This document shows positions 17,215 through 25,969 of a DNA stretch of 64,000 nt, one piece after another. The notes beneath the pieces are model-generated. The model saw nothing but the letters and a program-made list of their open reading frames with translations. It searched no databases and was not told where the DNA came from. How positions within the stretch are numbered: position 1 is the stretch's first letter; each line of letters starts with the position of its first letter. This stretch comes from Pseudomonas tolaasii NCPPB 2192 (lineage in GTDB: Bacteria; Pseudomonadota; Gammaproteobacteria; Pseudomonadales; Pseudomonadaceae): NCBI RefSeq assembly GCF_002813445.1, contig NZ_PHHD01000001.1, positions 1,116,001-1,180,000 on the forward strand, read 5' to 3'. The position numbers and the translations under genes are program-made.

Positions 17215-19569
17215 ATGAAACGCAGCCTGACCGTGTTCGCTCTGCTGATTGCCGCCCTCATGGCCGGTGCCGGCTGGTATGTGTACAGCAAGCAACCGAC
17301 CCGCCAGGGCACCGAAACCCTGGCCAACCTGCAAGGTGCGGTGACGGTGCGCTATGACGACCGCGGCGTACCGCATATTCGCGCCGAGAACGAGGCCGAC
17401 CTGTATCGCGCCCTCGGCTATGTGCACGCCCAGGACCGGCTGTTCCAGATGGAAATCATGCGCCGCCTGGCCCGTGGCGAACTGGCCGAAGTGCTGGGCC
17501 CGAAGGTGCTGGAGACCGACAAGCTGTTTCGCAGCCTGCGTATTCGCGAGCGCGCCTTGAGTTACGTGGAGCACATGGACCACGACTCGGCCGCGTGGAA
17601 GGCGCTGCAGGCGTACCTGGACGGGATCAACCAATACCAGGACAGCCACGCCAGCCCGATGGAGTTCGACGTGCTGGGCATCCCCAAACGCCGCTTTACC
17701 GCCGAAGACACCATCAGTGTCGCCGGCTACCTGGCCTACAGCTTTGCCGCCGCGTTTCGTACAGAACCCTTGCTGACTTACATCCGCGACCAGTTGGGCG
17801 GCGATTACCTGAAAGTCTTCGACCTCGACTGGCAGCCCAAAGGCGCGCTGAACCTGGCCGCCGGCGACTGGAACAGCCTCGACGCCCTCGCCACCCTGAG
17901 CGACAAGGCCCTGGCCGACAACGGCTTGCCGCAGTTCGAAGGCAGCAACGCCTGGGCTATCAGCGGCAGTCGCACCAAGAGCGGCAAGCCGTTGCTGGCG
18001 GGTGACCCGCACATCCGTTTCTCGGTGCCGTCGGTGTGGTACGAGGCGCAACTCTCGGCGCCGGGCTTTGAGCTGTATGGCTACCACAATGCGCTGGTGC
18101 CGGTGGCGTTCCTGGGGCACAACCTGGATTTCGGCTGGAGCCTGACCATGTTCCAGAACGACGACCTCGACCTGATCGCCGAAAAGGTCAACCCGGCCAA
18201 CCCCAACCAGGTCTGGTACCACGACCAGTGGGTCGACATGAGCAGCAGCGAGCAACAGATTGCCGTGAAGGGCCAGCCGCCGGTGACCCTCACCCTGCGT
18301 CAGTCGCCCCACGGCCCGATCATCAATGACGTGCTCGGCGAAAATGCCGGCAAGACACCGATTGCCATGTGGTGGGCATTCCTCGACACGCAAAACCCGA
18401 TTCTCGAAGGTTTTTACCAGCTCAACCGCGCCGACACCCTGGCCAAGGCCCGCGCGGCAGCGGCCAAGGTGTCGGCGCCGGGGCTGAACATCGTATGGGC
18501 GAATGCCAAGGGCGATATCGGCTGGTGGGCGGCGGCGCAGTTGCCGATCCGCCCGGCCGGGGTCAACCCTGGCTTTATCCTCGACGGCAGCACCGCCCAG
18601 GCCGACAAGCTGGGCTTCTACCCCTTCAGCGCCAACCCCCAGGAAGAAAACCCGGCGCGGGGTTATGTGGTGTCCGCCAACGCCCAGCCGGTTTCACCCA
18701 CCGGCATGGAGATTCCCGGCTATTACAACCTCGCCGACCGTGGCCAGCAGTTGAATGCGCAGTTGAGCGACAAAAGCGTGAAGTGGGACGTGAACAACAG
18801 CCAGGCCTTGCAGCTGGGCACCACCACCGCCTATGGCCCACGCGTGCTCGCACCGCTGTTGCCCGTGCTGCGTGAAGTGGTCAAAGACCCGGCGCAGTTG
18901 AAGCTGGTCGATCAACTGGCGACGTGGAAAGGCGACTACCCGCTGGATTCCACCAGCGCCACGCTGTTCAACCAGTTCCTGTTCAACCTCACCGACGCGG
19001 CCTTCCACCCCAAGCTCGGCGACACGATGTTCAAAACCCTGCTCGGCACCCGCGTGATCGACGCTGCGCTGCCGCGCCTGGCCGCCTCGGCGGATTCGCC
19101 ATGGTGGGACGGCAAGCGCGCCGACACCGTGAAGCTCGCCTGGGACAACAGCCTGGCCCACCTCAAGGCCACTTTCGGTGACGACCCGGGCCAATGGCAG
19201 TGGGGCAAGGCCCACACCCTGACCCACGGCCACCCGCTGGGGATGCAAAAGCCGCTGGACGTGATTTTCAACGTCGGCCCATTCGCAGCTCCCGGCAGCC
19301 ACGAAGTCCCGAACAACCAAACCGCAGCGATTGGCCCGGCGCCGTGGCCGGTGACTTACGGCCCATCAACCCGCCGCCTGATCGACTTCGCCGACCCGGC
19401 CCATGCGCTGACCATCAACCCGGTGGGGCAAAGCGGCGTGCCGTTTGATTCGCACTATGGGGATCAGTCGGAAACCTACATTGAGGGCGGGTATGAGCAG
19501 GCGCATTTCAGCGATGAGGAAGTGACGGCGAATACGCGTGGGACACTGAAATTACTGCCAGCTCGATAA
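17215..19569 (+). CDS. Penicillin amidase family protein (HacB/QuiP-like acylase)
   Basis: A 784-residue periplasmic Ntn-hydrolase precursor. A hydrophobic segment (residues 5-22) exports it. Autoprocessing should expose Ser244 in FEGSNAWAISGSRT as the nucleophile; the following GKPLLAGDPH is the conserved motif of the family, giving an alpha chain of about 220 and a beta chain of about 540 residues. Related Pseudomonas enzymes (PvdQ, QuiP, HacB) remove acyl chains from homoserine lactones or lipopeptides. In P. aeruginosa hacB lies next to spuH; here the spu cluster is 5 kb away, which supports HacB. Substrate is inferred, so I leave the symbol empty. Confidence 0.88.
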   Translation: MKRSLTVFALLIAALMAGAGWYVYSKQPTRQGTETLANLQGAVTVRYDDRGVPHIRAENEADLYRALGYVHAQDRLFQMEIMRRLARGELAEVLGPKVLETDKLFRSLRIRERALSYVEHMDHDSAAWKALQAYLDGINQYQDSHASPMEFDVLGIPKRRFTAEDTISVAGYLAYSFAAAFRTEPLLTYIRDQLGGDYLKVFDLDWQPKGALNLAAGDWNSLDALATLSDKALADNGLPQFEGSNAWAISGSRTKSGKPLLAGDPHIRFSVPSVWYEAQLSAPGFELYGYHNALVPVAFLGHNLDFGWSLTMFQNDDLDLIAEKVNPANPNQVWYHDQWVDMSSSEQQIAVKGQPPVTLTLRQSPHGPIINDVLGENAGKTPIAMWWAFLDTQNPILEGFYQLNRADTLAKARAAAAKVSAPGLNIVWANAKGDIGWWAAAQLPIRPAGVNPGFILDGSTAQADKLGFYPFSANPQEENPARGYVVSANAQPVSPTGMEIPGYYNLADRGQQLNAQLSDKSVKWDVNNSQALQLGTTTAYGPRVLAPLLPVLREVVKDPAQLKLVDQLATWKGDYPLDSTSATLFNQFLFNLTDAAFHPKLGDTMFKTLLGTRVIDAALPRLAASADSPWWDGKRADTVKLAWDNSLAHLKATFGDDPGQWQWGKAHTLTHGHPLGMQKPLDVIFNVGPFAAPGSHEVPNNQTAAIGPAPWPVTYGPSTRRLIDFADPAHALTINPVGQSGVPFDSHYGDQSETYIEGGYEQAHFSDEEVTANTRGTLKLLPAR

Positions 19570-19588
19570 CCGACTGTAAACCCGATCA

Positions 19589-19626
19589 ATGTGGGAGCTG
19601 GCTTGCTGTGGCGAGCCAGCCACATT
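19589..19626. repeat. REP singlet R4
   Basis: A single REP with its own hairpin (TGGCT and AGCCA arms) just after the acylase stop. No second arm follows, so it is a singlet. Confidence 0.7.
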
Positions 19627-19644
19627 TGATGCGTGGTGTAGCGG

Positions 19645-20547
19645 CTACTGTGCGCGGAATCGCCCGGGAGCCTCGCCGTAGGTCTCCTTGAATTTCTTGC
19701 TGAACGCCGCCTGGGACTGGTAGCCCGCCTGCGCGGCGATATCCAGCAGGCTCAGGCGTGACTGGCGCAGCAGGTTGAATGCCAGCTCCATACGCAGCTG
19801 GGTCAGCAATACCCACGGCGACACGCCGGCCACCTTCACAAACGCCCGCATAAAGGTTGCCCGCGACATGCTCGCGGCGGCGGCCAGCGTGTCGATGGTC
19901 CACTCATGGCCCGGCTCGGCCAGCATCGCCTGCCAGGCTTTGCTCAGGCGCTTGTCGGCCAGCAACGCGAAAGTGCCTGCAACCGGCGCCTGACGGGTCA
20001 GCCAAGTGCGCAGAATCAGGGTGAACAGCGCCGACGACAGCGCGTCGATAAAGGTACGGGCGCCCAGTTGTTGGCCGTCCGCTTCGCTGCGCAGCAACGC
20101 GATCAGCGCCGCCAATTGCCCATCGGCCTGCCATTGGCGGCTGGACACCACCACGAATTCCGGCAACGCACCGAACAGCAACGACTGGCGGTTGTAGTGA
20201 AAACTGCCGCAGAGCATGTCCAGCTCGGGCCTGTCACCGCCCAGGCGATGCACAGGGAGCAAGCCGCCCTCGATCACTTTCGGCTGCATGGGCCGGATGC
20301 GCGCGCCCTGGCTGCGCAGCAAATGGGTGGCGCCGCCGGGCATCAGCAGAATGTCACCCTCTTCCAGCGTCACGTGCTGCCCGCCGGTGAGCTCCGCACG
20401 GCACGTACCGCTGAGCACGATGTGATAAGGCGCCACGCCGAGGTTCTCGGGGGCATGTTCCAGCGCCCAATCGCCCTGGAACTGGCAACGTAAATCCAGA
20501 CTGCCGCGCAGGTTGGCCAGCGCGATAAGCGTGTCGATCGAATTCAT
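19645..20547 (-). CDS. AraC-family transcriptional regulator with N-terminal cupin
   Basis: A 300-residue regulator. Residues 1-180 form a Cupin_6 (AraC_binding-like) sensor, including LEEGDILLMPGGATHLL. The C-terminal 100 residues carry two helix-turn-helix units: TIDTLAAAASMSRATFMRAF and LLDIAAQAGYQSQAAFSKKF with the family signature FKETYGEAPGRFR. It is divergent from the AhpD-like gene across 99 bases, which makes that gene its most likely target. Such pairs in pseudomonads often respond to electrophiles or oxidants, but the inducer is unknown. Confidence 0.9.
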   Translation of the reverse strand: MNSIDTLIALANLRGSLDLRCQFQGDWALEHAPENLGVAPYHIVLSGTCRAELTGGQHVTLEEGDILLMPGGATHLLRSQGARIRPMQPKVIEGGLLPVHRLGGDRPELDMLCGSFHYNRQSLLFGALPEFVVVSSRQWQADGQLAALIALLRSEADGQQLGARTFIDALSSALFTLILRTWLTRQAPVAGTFALLADKRLSKAWQAMLAEPGHEWTIDTLAAAASMSRATFMRAFVKVAGVSPWVLLTQLRMELAFNLLRQSRLSLLDIAAQAGYQSQAAFSKKFKETYGEAPGRFRAQ

Positions 20548-20646
20548 TTGCGAGCATCGGTCAAAAAGATGAGCGGATTGAACAATATCCCGTACCCCGA
20601 ACGGAAGAGACTGGCTTCACACCCAACCTGTTCAGGAGTTACCGCA

Positions 20647-21000
20647 ATGTTCAATAACTGGTCCGACTTGCTGCCCACCGTGAAGAAAGCCTTTGGCGCG
20701 CTGGGCAAGAGCAACCCGAAGATGGTCAAAGCCTACATGGCGCTGGGCGAAGCTGCCGAGGAAAACAATGTCCTCGACGCCAAGACCCGCGAACTGATTT
20801 CCATCGCCGTGGCCATCACCACCCGCTGCGACGGTTGCATCGGCGTGCACGCCGACGCGGCGATCAAGGCCGGTGCCACCCGTGAAGAAGTGGCGGCCAC
20901 CCTGGCCACCGCCATCTCGCTGAACGCGGGCGCTGCGTACATCTACTCGCTGCGCGCGCTGGAAGCCTACGACACGCTCAAACCGGCGCCGCAAAGTTGA
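20647..21000 (+). CDS. Carboxymuconolactone decarboxylase family protein (AhpD-like)
   Basis: A 117-residue protein of the CMD/AhpD family with the redox motif Cys61-x-x-Cys64 and His68 (TRCDGCIGVHAD), preceded by AKTRELISIAVA. These small helical proteins act as peroxidase or thiol relay proteins. The ATG at 20647 follows GGAGTTACCGCA; the longer upstream frame overlaps the regulator start and has no family similarity. It is likely controlled by the divergent AraC regulator. The 3' end overlaps the convergent GlxA-type gene by 23 bases. Confidence 0.9.
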   Translation: MFNNWSDLLPTVKKAFGALGKSNPKMVKAYMALGEAAEENNVLDAKTRELISIAVAITTRCDGCIGVHADAAIKAGATREEVAATLATAISLNAGAAYIYSLRALEAYDTLKPAPQS

Positions 21001-21943
21001 GCCGGAACTGTTGCGGCGTGACGCCCAGCCGGCGGTTGAACACACTGCGCATGTGCTGGGCGTCGCGAAAACCGCATTGGTAGGCCACGGTTTTCAGCGG
21101 CGCGGGGCTGCTTTCGAGCATCACCCGCGCCGCGTCCACGCGCGCGCGCTCGACAAACTCGGCGGGCGTAATCCGCGCTTCACGGGCGAACACCCGGGAG
21201 AAATTGCGCGCACTCATGTTGGCTGCCCGCGCCAGGTCGGCAATGGTCAAATCCCCCGTCAGGTTCGCCAGCACATAGAGCTGCACCAGCGCCACCGCCG
21301 AGGTGGTTTCGGCGTGGGGTGTGAGAAACGGGCTGAACTGCGACTGCCCGCCCGAACGCTGGGTGAATACCACCAGGCGTTTGGCCACACTCAGCGCCAC
21401 TTCCGGCCCGTGGTCCTGGGCCAGCAAATACAGCGACAGATCAATACCCGCCGTGACCCCGGCCGAGGTGTAGAGGTTGCCGTCCTGCACATAAAGGCGG
21501 TCGGCCTCGACCTGCGCCGTCGGGCACAACCGCGCCAGGCCTGCGGCGTCGTTCCAGTGGGTGGTGACGGTTTTGTCGTCCAGCAACCCGGCGCGCGCGA
21601 GCATGAAGGCGCCGTTGCAGATCGACCCGAAGCGTTGTGCACGTTGGGAGGCGCCACGCAGCCAGTCATCAAATTCGGCGCCGAAATCCTCGAAAGGCAA
21701 TTGCGGGCCACCGGCAACCAGCAGCAGGTCGTAGGCTTGCAGCGCTTCGCGGTAATGCCGGTGGGCCTGCAACGACAAACCATTGGAGGCGGCCATGCTG
21801 CCGTGGCCCAGGCCAAGCACTTCCAGCTGGTAATGGTCTTCGGGTGGCAAGAAACGGTTGGCCTCGCAGAACACATCCATGGGCCCGGTCACGTCCAGTG
21901 ACTGGACACCGGGGAAGATCAGGATGGCGACGGTTCTCTGCAT
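20978..21943 (-). CDS. GlxA-family transcriptional regulator (DJ-1/PfpI + AraC HTH)
   Basis: A 321-residue regulator. The N-terminal DJ-1/PfpI-like domain (IFPGVQSLDVTGPMDVF, GSICNGAFMLARAGLLD near residue 105) is followed by a C-terminal AraC-type double helix-turn-helix (LTIADLARAANMSARNFSRVF and VAYQCGFRDAQHMRSVFNRR). The CNGAF segment keeps the nucleophile-elbow cysteine of the fold, but regulators of this type are not known to be enzymes. It is convergent with the AhpD-like gene with overlapping 3' ends. GlxA relatives in Pseudomonas control carnitine, arginine or glycine betaine catabolism; the ligand here is unknown. Confidence 0.9.
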   Translation of the reverse strand: MQRTVAILIFPGVQSLDVTGPMDVFCEANRFLPPEDHYQLEVLGLGHGSMAASNGLSLQAHRHYREALQAYDLLLVAGGPQLPFEDFGAEFDDWLRGASQRAQRFGSICNGAFMLARAGLLDDKTVTTHWNDAAGLARLCPTAQVEADRLYVQDGNLYTSAGVTAGIDLSLYLLAQDHGPEVALSVAKRLVVFTQRSGGQSQFSPFLTPHAETTSAVALVQLYVLANLTGDLTIADLARAANMSARNFSRVFAREARITPAEFVERARVDAARVMLESSPAPLKTVAYQCGFRDAQHMRSVFNRRLGVTPQQFRLNFAAPV

Positions 21944-21976
21944 GGCGAAACCTTATGACTGGCGGACATGAAACCC

Positions 21977-22063
21977 TGTGGGAGCTGGCTTGCCTGCGAT
22001 GCAGACACCTTGGTGTATCAGGTATACCGAGTTGATGCTATCGCAGGCAAGCCAGCTCCCACA
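21977..22063. repeat. REPIN doublet R5 with conserved interior
   Basis: GCTGGCTTGCC-class arms around an interior (GCAGACACCT...ATACCGAGTTGATGCTATCG) that recurs in R9 and R10. It lies upstream of both divergent neighbours. Confidence 0.9.
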
Positions 22064-22202
22064 TTTGATTGCGTACGCCCATGGCACGATGTGACGGCAC
22101 ATTGGCCGGGATCGCACCCTTCCGGCGATAGCCCCTTCGCGGGCACGCGACCAGACTGGACTCATCGGCGCCACCCCCGGCGCTTTGTTGAGGAGAACGA
22201 CC

Positions 22203-22844
22203 ATGAGCACCACCATCGCCGGCATCCGGATCCCGGACAGCGCCTTGGCCAAAGCCACCACCGAATACATCCGTGACGTCGAATCCGACCTGCTGTACCA
22301 CCACTCCCGCCGCGTGTTCCTGTTCGGCGCGTTGAGCGGCGAGCGCAAGCAACTGGCCTACAACCCGGAACTGCTTTACGTCGGCGCGATGTTCCACGAC
22401 CTCGGCCTGGTGGAAGGCCATCGCAGTGACGACCAGCGCTTTGAAGTGGACGGCGCCAACGCAGCGGCGGCCTTCCTCAAGCCTTATGGCCTGAGCGATG
22501 ACGATATCGAACAAGTGTGGTTGTCCATCGCCCTGCACACCACGCCGGGGGTGCCGCAGCATCTGCGCCCGACCGTGGCGCTGGTCACTGCAGGTGTGGA
22601 GATGGACGTGCTGGGCATGGATTACGCGGCGTTTTCCACCGTGCAGCGCGAAGCCGTGGTGCATGCGCACCCGCGTGGTGAGGGCTTCAAGGAGTGCATC
22701 ATCTGCGCGTTCGCCGACGGCTTGCGCCATCGCCCGCAAACTACGTTTGGCAACGTGAAGACGGATGTGCTGGTGGATCAGGAGCCGGGGTTCAAGCCGA
22801 TGAATTTTGTGGAAGTCATTCGTAAATCGCCGTGGACTGCCTGA
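22203..22844 (+). CDS. HD-domain phosphohydrolase-like protein (cyanamide hydratase-related)
   Basis: A 213-residue cytosolic protein with an HD-type metal site: HSRRVFLFG (His near 34), AMFHDLGL (His-Asp near 65) and a later Asp in VTAGVEMDVLG. Spacing and the LYVGAMFHDLGLVEGHRSDDQRFEVDGANAAA block match the HD subfamily that contains fungal cyanamide hydratase. Bacterial members are mostly uncharacterised. The start at 22203 follows GAGGAGAACGACC. It stands alone, with a palindromic repeat element P1 after its stop. Confidence 0.83.
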   Translation: MSTTIAGIRIPDSALAKATTEYIRDVESDLLYHHSRRVFLFGALSGERKQLAYNPELLYVGAMFHDLGLVEGHRSDDQRFEVDGANAAAAFLKPYGLSDDDIEQVWLSIALHTTPGVPQHLRPTVALVTAGVEMDVLGMDYAAFSTVQREAVVHAHPRGEGFKECIICAFADGLRHRPQTTFGNVKTDVLVDQEPGFKPMNFVEVIRKSPWTA

Positions 22845-22847
22845 CTT

Positions 22848-22953
22848 GATCGTTCCCACGCTCTGCGTGGGAATGCAGTCAGGGACGCTCTGCGTCCAAA
22901 GCGTGACGCAGAGCGTCACAGGAGGCGTTCCCACGCGGAGCGTGGGAACGATC
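22848..22953. repeat. Palindromic repeat element P1
   Basis: About 106 bases bounded by GATCGTTCCCACGC and its exact complement GCGTGGGAACGATC, with two or three internal hairpins. A second copy, P2, lies at 33821. It separates the convergent HD-domain and spuH genes and may act in termination. Confidence 0.88.
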
Positions 22954-22961
22954 ATGTACCG

Positions 22962-23846
22962 CTAGACCGGAGCCGGCGCGCGGCGCTTGTCGGGCTGTTG
23001 CCAGCCGTCCGCCGCCGCTTCTTCGATGGCTTGCTGAATGGCCTTCTTGCGCATCTCTTCGGCACGCCGGCTGAAGAACCACACCAGGAAAGTCACCAGC
23101 GACACCGCCAACAGAATCAGGCTGGCCACGGCGTTGATCTCGGGTTTAACCCCAAGGCGCACGGCCGAGAACACTTCCATCGGCAAGGTGGTCGAGCCCG
23201 GGCCCGACACGAAGCTGGCCAGTACCAGGTCATCCAGCGACAGCGCGAACGACATCATGCCGCCCGCCGCCAGCGACGGCGCGATCATCGGGATGGTGAT
23301 CAGGAAGAACACCTTCCACGGCCGTGCGCCCAGATCCATCGCCGCCTCTTCAATCGACAGGTCCAGCTCGCGCAGGCGCGCCGACACCACCACCGCCACA
23401 TACGCCGCACAGAACGTGGTGTGGGCGATCCAGATGGTCACGATGCCACGCTCCTGGGGCCAGCCGATCATCTGCGCCATGGCCACGAACAGCAGCAACA
23501 GCGACAGACCGGTGATCACTTCGGGCATGACCAGCGGCGCCGTCACCAGGCCGCCGAACAGCGTGCGACCCTTGAAGTGGCTGATGCGGGTCAGCACAAA
23601 GGCCGCCAGCGTACCCAACGCCACCGCCGCAACGGCGGTGTAGCAGGCGATTTCCAGCGAGCGTGCCACCGAGCCCATCAACTGGGTATTGTCCAGCAGG
23701 CCCACGTACCACTTCACCGACCAACCGCCCCACACCGTCACCAGCTTGGATTCGTTGAACGAGTAGATCACCAGGATCAGCATCGGCAGGTAAATGAACA
23801 ACAAGCCCGCTACCAGCATGAAGCTTGAGAAACTGAAACGCTTCAT
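22962..23846 (-). CDS. spuH: Polyamine ABC transporter permease
   Basis: A 294-residue inner-membrane permease of the PotI type with six predicted helices. The EAA loop that contacts the ATPase is EEAAMDLGARPWKVFFLITIP near residue 170. It overlaps the upstream spuG by four bases, so the two permeases are made in equal amounts. As the last gene of the spu operon it completes the spermidine/putrescine importer. The long hydrophilic C-terminal tail (about 30 residues, Lys/Ala/Glu rich) is cytoplasmic. Symbol assigned by order against the P. aeruginosa spuABCDEFGH operon. Confidence 0.93.
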   Translation of the reverse strand: MKRFSFSSFMLVAGLLFIYLPMLILVIYSFNESKLVTVWGGWSVKWYVGLLDNTQLMGSVARSLEIACYTAVAAVALGTLAAFVLTRISHFKGRTLFGGLVTAPLVMPEVITGLSLLLLFVAMAQMIGWPQERGIVTIWIAHTTFCAAYVAVVVSARLRELDLSIEEAAMDLGARPWKVFFLITIPMIAPSLAAGGMMSFALSLDDLVLASFVSGPGSTTLPMEVFSAVRLGVKPEINAVASLILLAVSLVTFLVWFFSRRAEEMRKKAIQQAIEEAAADGWQQPDKRRAPAPV

Positions 23847-24763
23847 ATCTTGCCCTCCATCTCTTTGGCTTGGCTGCGGTTGAACAGGATGATCGGCACG
23901 ATCAGGATCGCCAGCATCACCACTGCCAGGGCAGACGCCACAGGCCAGTCACGGTTGTTGAAGAATTCTTGCCACAACACTTTACCGATCATCAGGGTTT
24001 CCGGGCCGCCGAGCAGTTCCGGGATCACGAACTCGCCCACCACCGGGATAAACACCAGCATGCAGCCGGCGATGATGCCGTTCTTGGACAGCGGCACGGT
24101 GATTTTCCAGAAGCTGTTGAAGGTGCTCGAACCCAGGTCGGAGGCGGCTTCCAGCAGGCTCTGGTCGTGTTTGACCAGGTTGGCGTACAGCGGCAGGATC
24201 ATGAACGGCAGGTACGAATAGACCACGCCGATGTACACCGCAATGTTGGTGTTGAGGATCTGCAGCGGTTCGTTGATCAGCCCCATCGACATCAGGAAGC
24301 CGTTGAGCAACCCGTTGTTGCTGAGAATGCCCATCCACGCATACACGCGGATCAGGATCGCGGTCCAGGTCGGCATCATGATCAGCAGCACCAGCACGGT
24401 CTGCATTTCCTTGCGCGCACTGGCAATGGCGTAGGCCATCGGGTAGCCGATCAGCAGGCACAGCAGCGTGCTGAAGAACGCCATTTTCAGCGAGCCCAGG
24501 TACGCGGCGATGTAGAGCTCGTCATCGCCGAGCATCGCGTAGTTGCCCAGGTTCAGCACCAGTTGCAGCTTTTGCTCAACGAAGGTGTAGATCTCGGTGT
24601 ACGGCGGAATGGCCACGTCGGCTTCGGCAAAACTGATCTTCAATACGATGAAGAACGGCAGCATGAAGAACAGGAACAGCCAGAGAAACGGGATCCCGAT
24701 GACAACATGTTTGCCACCGGGTGTTATTCGTTGCAGGCGGCGTTTGAGCTTCTTCATATTCAT
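23843..24763 (-). CDS. spuG: Polyamine ABC transporter permease
   Basis: A 306-residue PotH-type inner-membrane permease with six helices and the EAA loop LEAASDLGSSTFNSFWKITVPL. The start at 24763 (MNMKKLKRR) overlaps the spuF stop as ATGA; a start two codons later is also possible. The basic N-terminus is cytoplasmic. Together with SpuH it forms the membrane channel for spermidine and putrescine uptake. Tight overlaps on both sides show strict operon organisation. Confidence 0.93.
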   Translation of the reverse strand: MNMKKLKRRLQRITPGGKHVVIGIPFLWLFLFFMLPFFIVLKISFAEADVAIPPYTEIYTFVEQKLQLVLNLGNYAMLGDDELYIAAYLGSLKMAFFSTLLCLLIGYPMAYAIASARKEMQTVLVLLIMMPTWTAILIRVYAWMGILSNNGLLNGFLMSMGLINEPLQILNTNIAVYIGVVYSYLPFMILPLYANLVKHDQSLLEAASDLGSSTFNSFWKITVPLSKNGIIAGCMLVFIPVVGEFVIPELLGGPETLMIGKVLWQEFFNNRDWPVASALAVVMLAILIVPIILFNRSQAKEMEGKI

Positions 24764-25902
24764 GAGCGAAGTACCACGCCGCTGTCGTCTTCCCACCACA
24801 CGTACACCTGGTCACCCCAGGTCGGCCGCTGGCCACGGCGCTCGGCGTTGGCGACGAAGGACTGCACCAGTTTGCCGCTCGGCAGCTCTACGTAGAACAC
24901 CGAGTGGCCGCCCAGGTAGGCGATGTCGTGCACCTTGCCGCTGGACCAGTTGTGCTCGCAGGTCGGCATTTCGGTGGTGACCAGCAGTTTTTCCGGGCGG
25001 ATGGCGTAGGTCACCGACTTGTCTTCCACCGAGGTGGCAATGCCGTAGCCCACGTAGATGTCGCGGTCCAGGTCAGCGCACTTGAGCACTGCATGGCCTT
25101 CGGCGTCATCCACCACCTGGGTGTCGAAGATGTTCACGTTGCCGATGAACTCGCACACCAGGCGGCTGGTCGGGGTTTCGTAGATGTCGATCGGGCTGCC
25201 GATCTGGGCGATCCAGCCCAGGTGCATGATCGCGATGCGCTCGGCCATCGTCATGGCCTCTTCCTGGTCGTGGGTCACCATCACGCAGGTCACGCCCACG
25301 CGCTCGATGATCTCTACCAGCTCAAGCTGCATCTGCGAACGCAGCTTCTTGTCGAGTGCGCCCATCGGCTCATCGAGCAGCAGCAATTTCGGGCGTTTGG
25401 CCAGGGAACGAGCCAGAGCCACACGCTGACGCTGGCCACCGGACAGCTGGTGCGGCTTGCGCTTGGCGTACTGGCTCATCTGCACCAGCTTGAGCATTTC
25501 GGCCACGCGGGCATCGATCTCGGCCTTGGGGATCTTGTCCTGTTGCAGGCCGAAGGCGATGTTTTGCGCCACGGTCATGTGCGGGAACAAGGCGTAGGAC
25601 TGGAACATCATGTTGATCGGCCGCTCGTAGGGCGGCATGTCGGTGATGTCTTCACCGTCGAGATAAATGCGCCCCTCAGTCGGGCGTTCGAAACCTGCGA
25701 GCATGCGCAGCAAGGTGGATTTGCCCGAACCCGAACCGCCGAGCAAGGCGAAGATCTCGCCTTTTTTGATTTCCAGGGACACATCGTCCACGGCAATCGT
25801 CTCGTCGAACTTCTTCGTGACCCGGTCGATTTTGACCAACACCTTTTTCGGTGTCTGGTCGCCCTCGAGGGCTTTCTTATAGGCGCCGGAGGCAACTGCC
25901 AT
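24760..25902 (-). CDS. spuF: Polyamine ABC transporter ATP-binding protein
   Basis: A 380-residue PotA/PotG-type ATPase on the cytoplasmic face. Motifs are Walker A GGSGSGKST, signature LSGGQRQRVALARSLA, Walker B LLLLDEPMGALD and a switch His in MVTHDQEEA. A C-terminal TOBE domain (about residues 290-370) is present, as usual for this subfamily. It powers SpuGH. It lies 67 bases downstream of spuE on the same strand. Confidence 0.95.
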   Translation of the reverse strand: MAVASGAYKKALEGDQTPKKVLVKIDRVTKKFDETIAVDDVSLEIKKGEIFALLGGSGSGKSTLLRMLAGFERPTEGRIYLDGEDITDMPPYERPINMMFQSYALFPHMTVAQNIAFGLQQDKIPKAEIDARVAEMLKLVQMSQYAKRKPHQLSGGQRQRVALARSLAKRPKLLLLDEPMGALDKKLRSQMQLELVEIIERVGVTCVMVTHDQEEAMTMAERIAIMHLGWIAQIGSPIDIYETPTSRLVCEFIGNVNIFDTQVVDDAEGHAVLKCADLDRDIYVGYGIATSVEDKSVTYAIRPEKLLVTTEMPTCEHNWSSGKVHDIAYLGGHSVFYVELPSGKLVQSFVANAERRGQRPTWGDQVYVWWEDDSGVVLRS

Positions 25903-25969
25903 TTACGAAACTCCCAGAAAAAAAGAGTGCAGTTCGCCCAATGCGGACGAACCCTGGATAAGTTGAGTT

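Noticed and set aside
22848..22953. P1 as an insertion sequence or small RNA gene
   Set aside because: It is about 106 bases with no ORF and no recognisable promoter; I list it only as a repeat.
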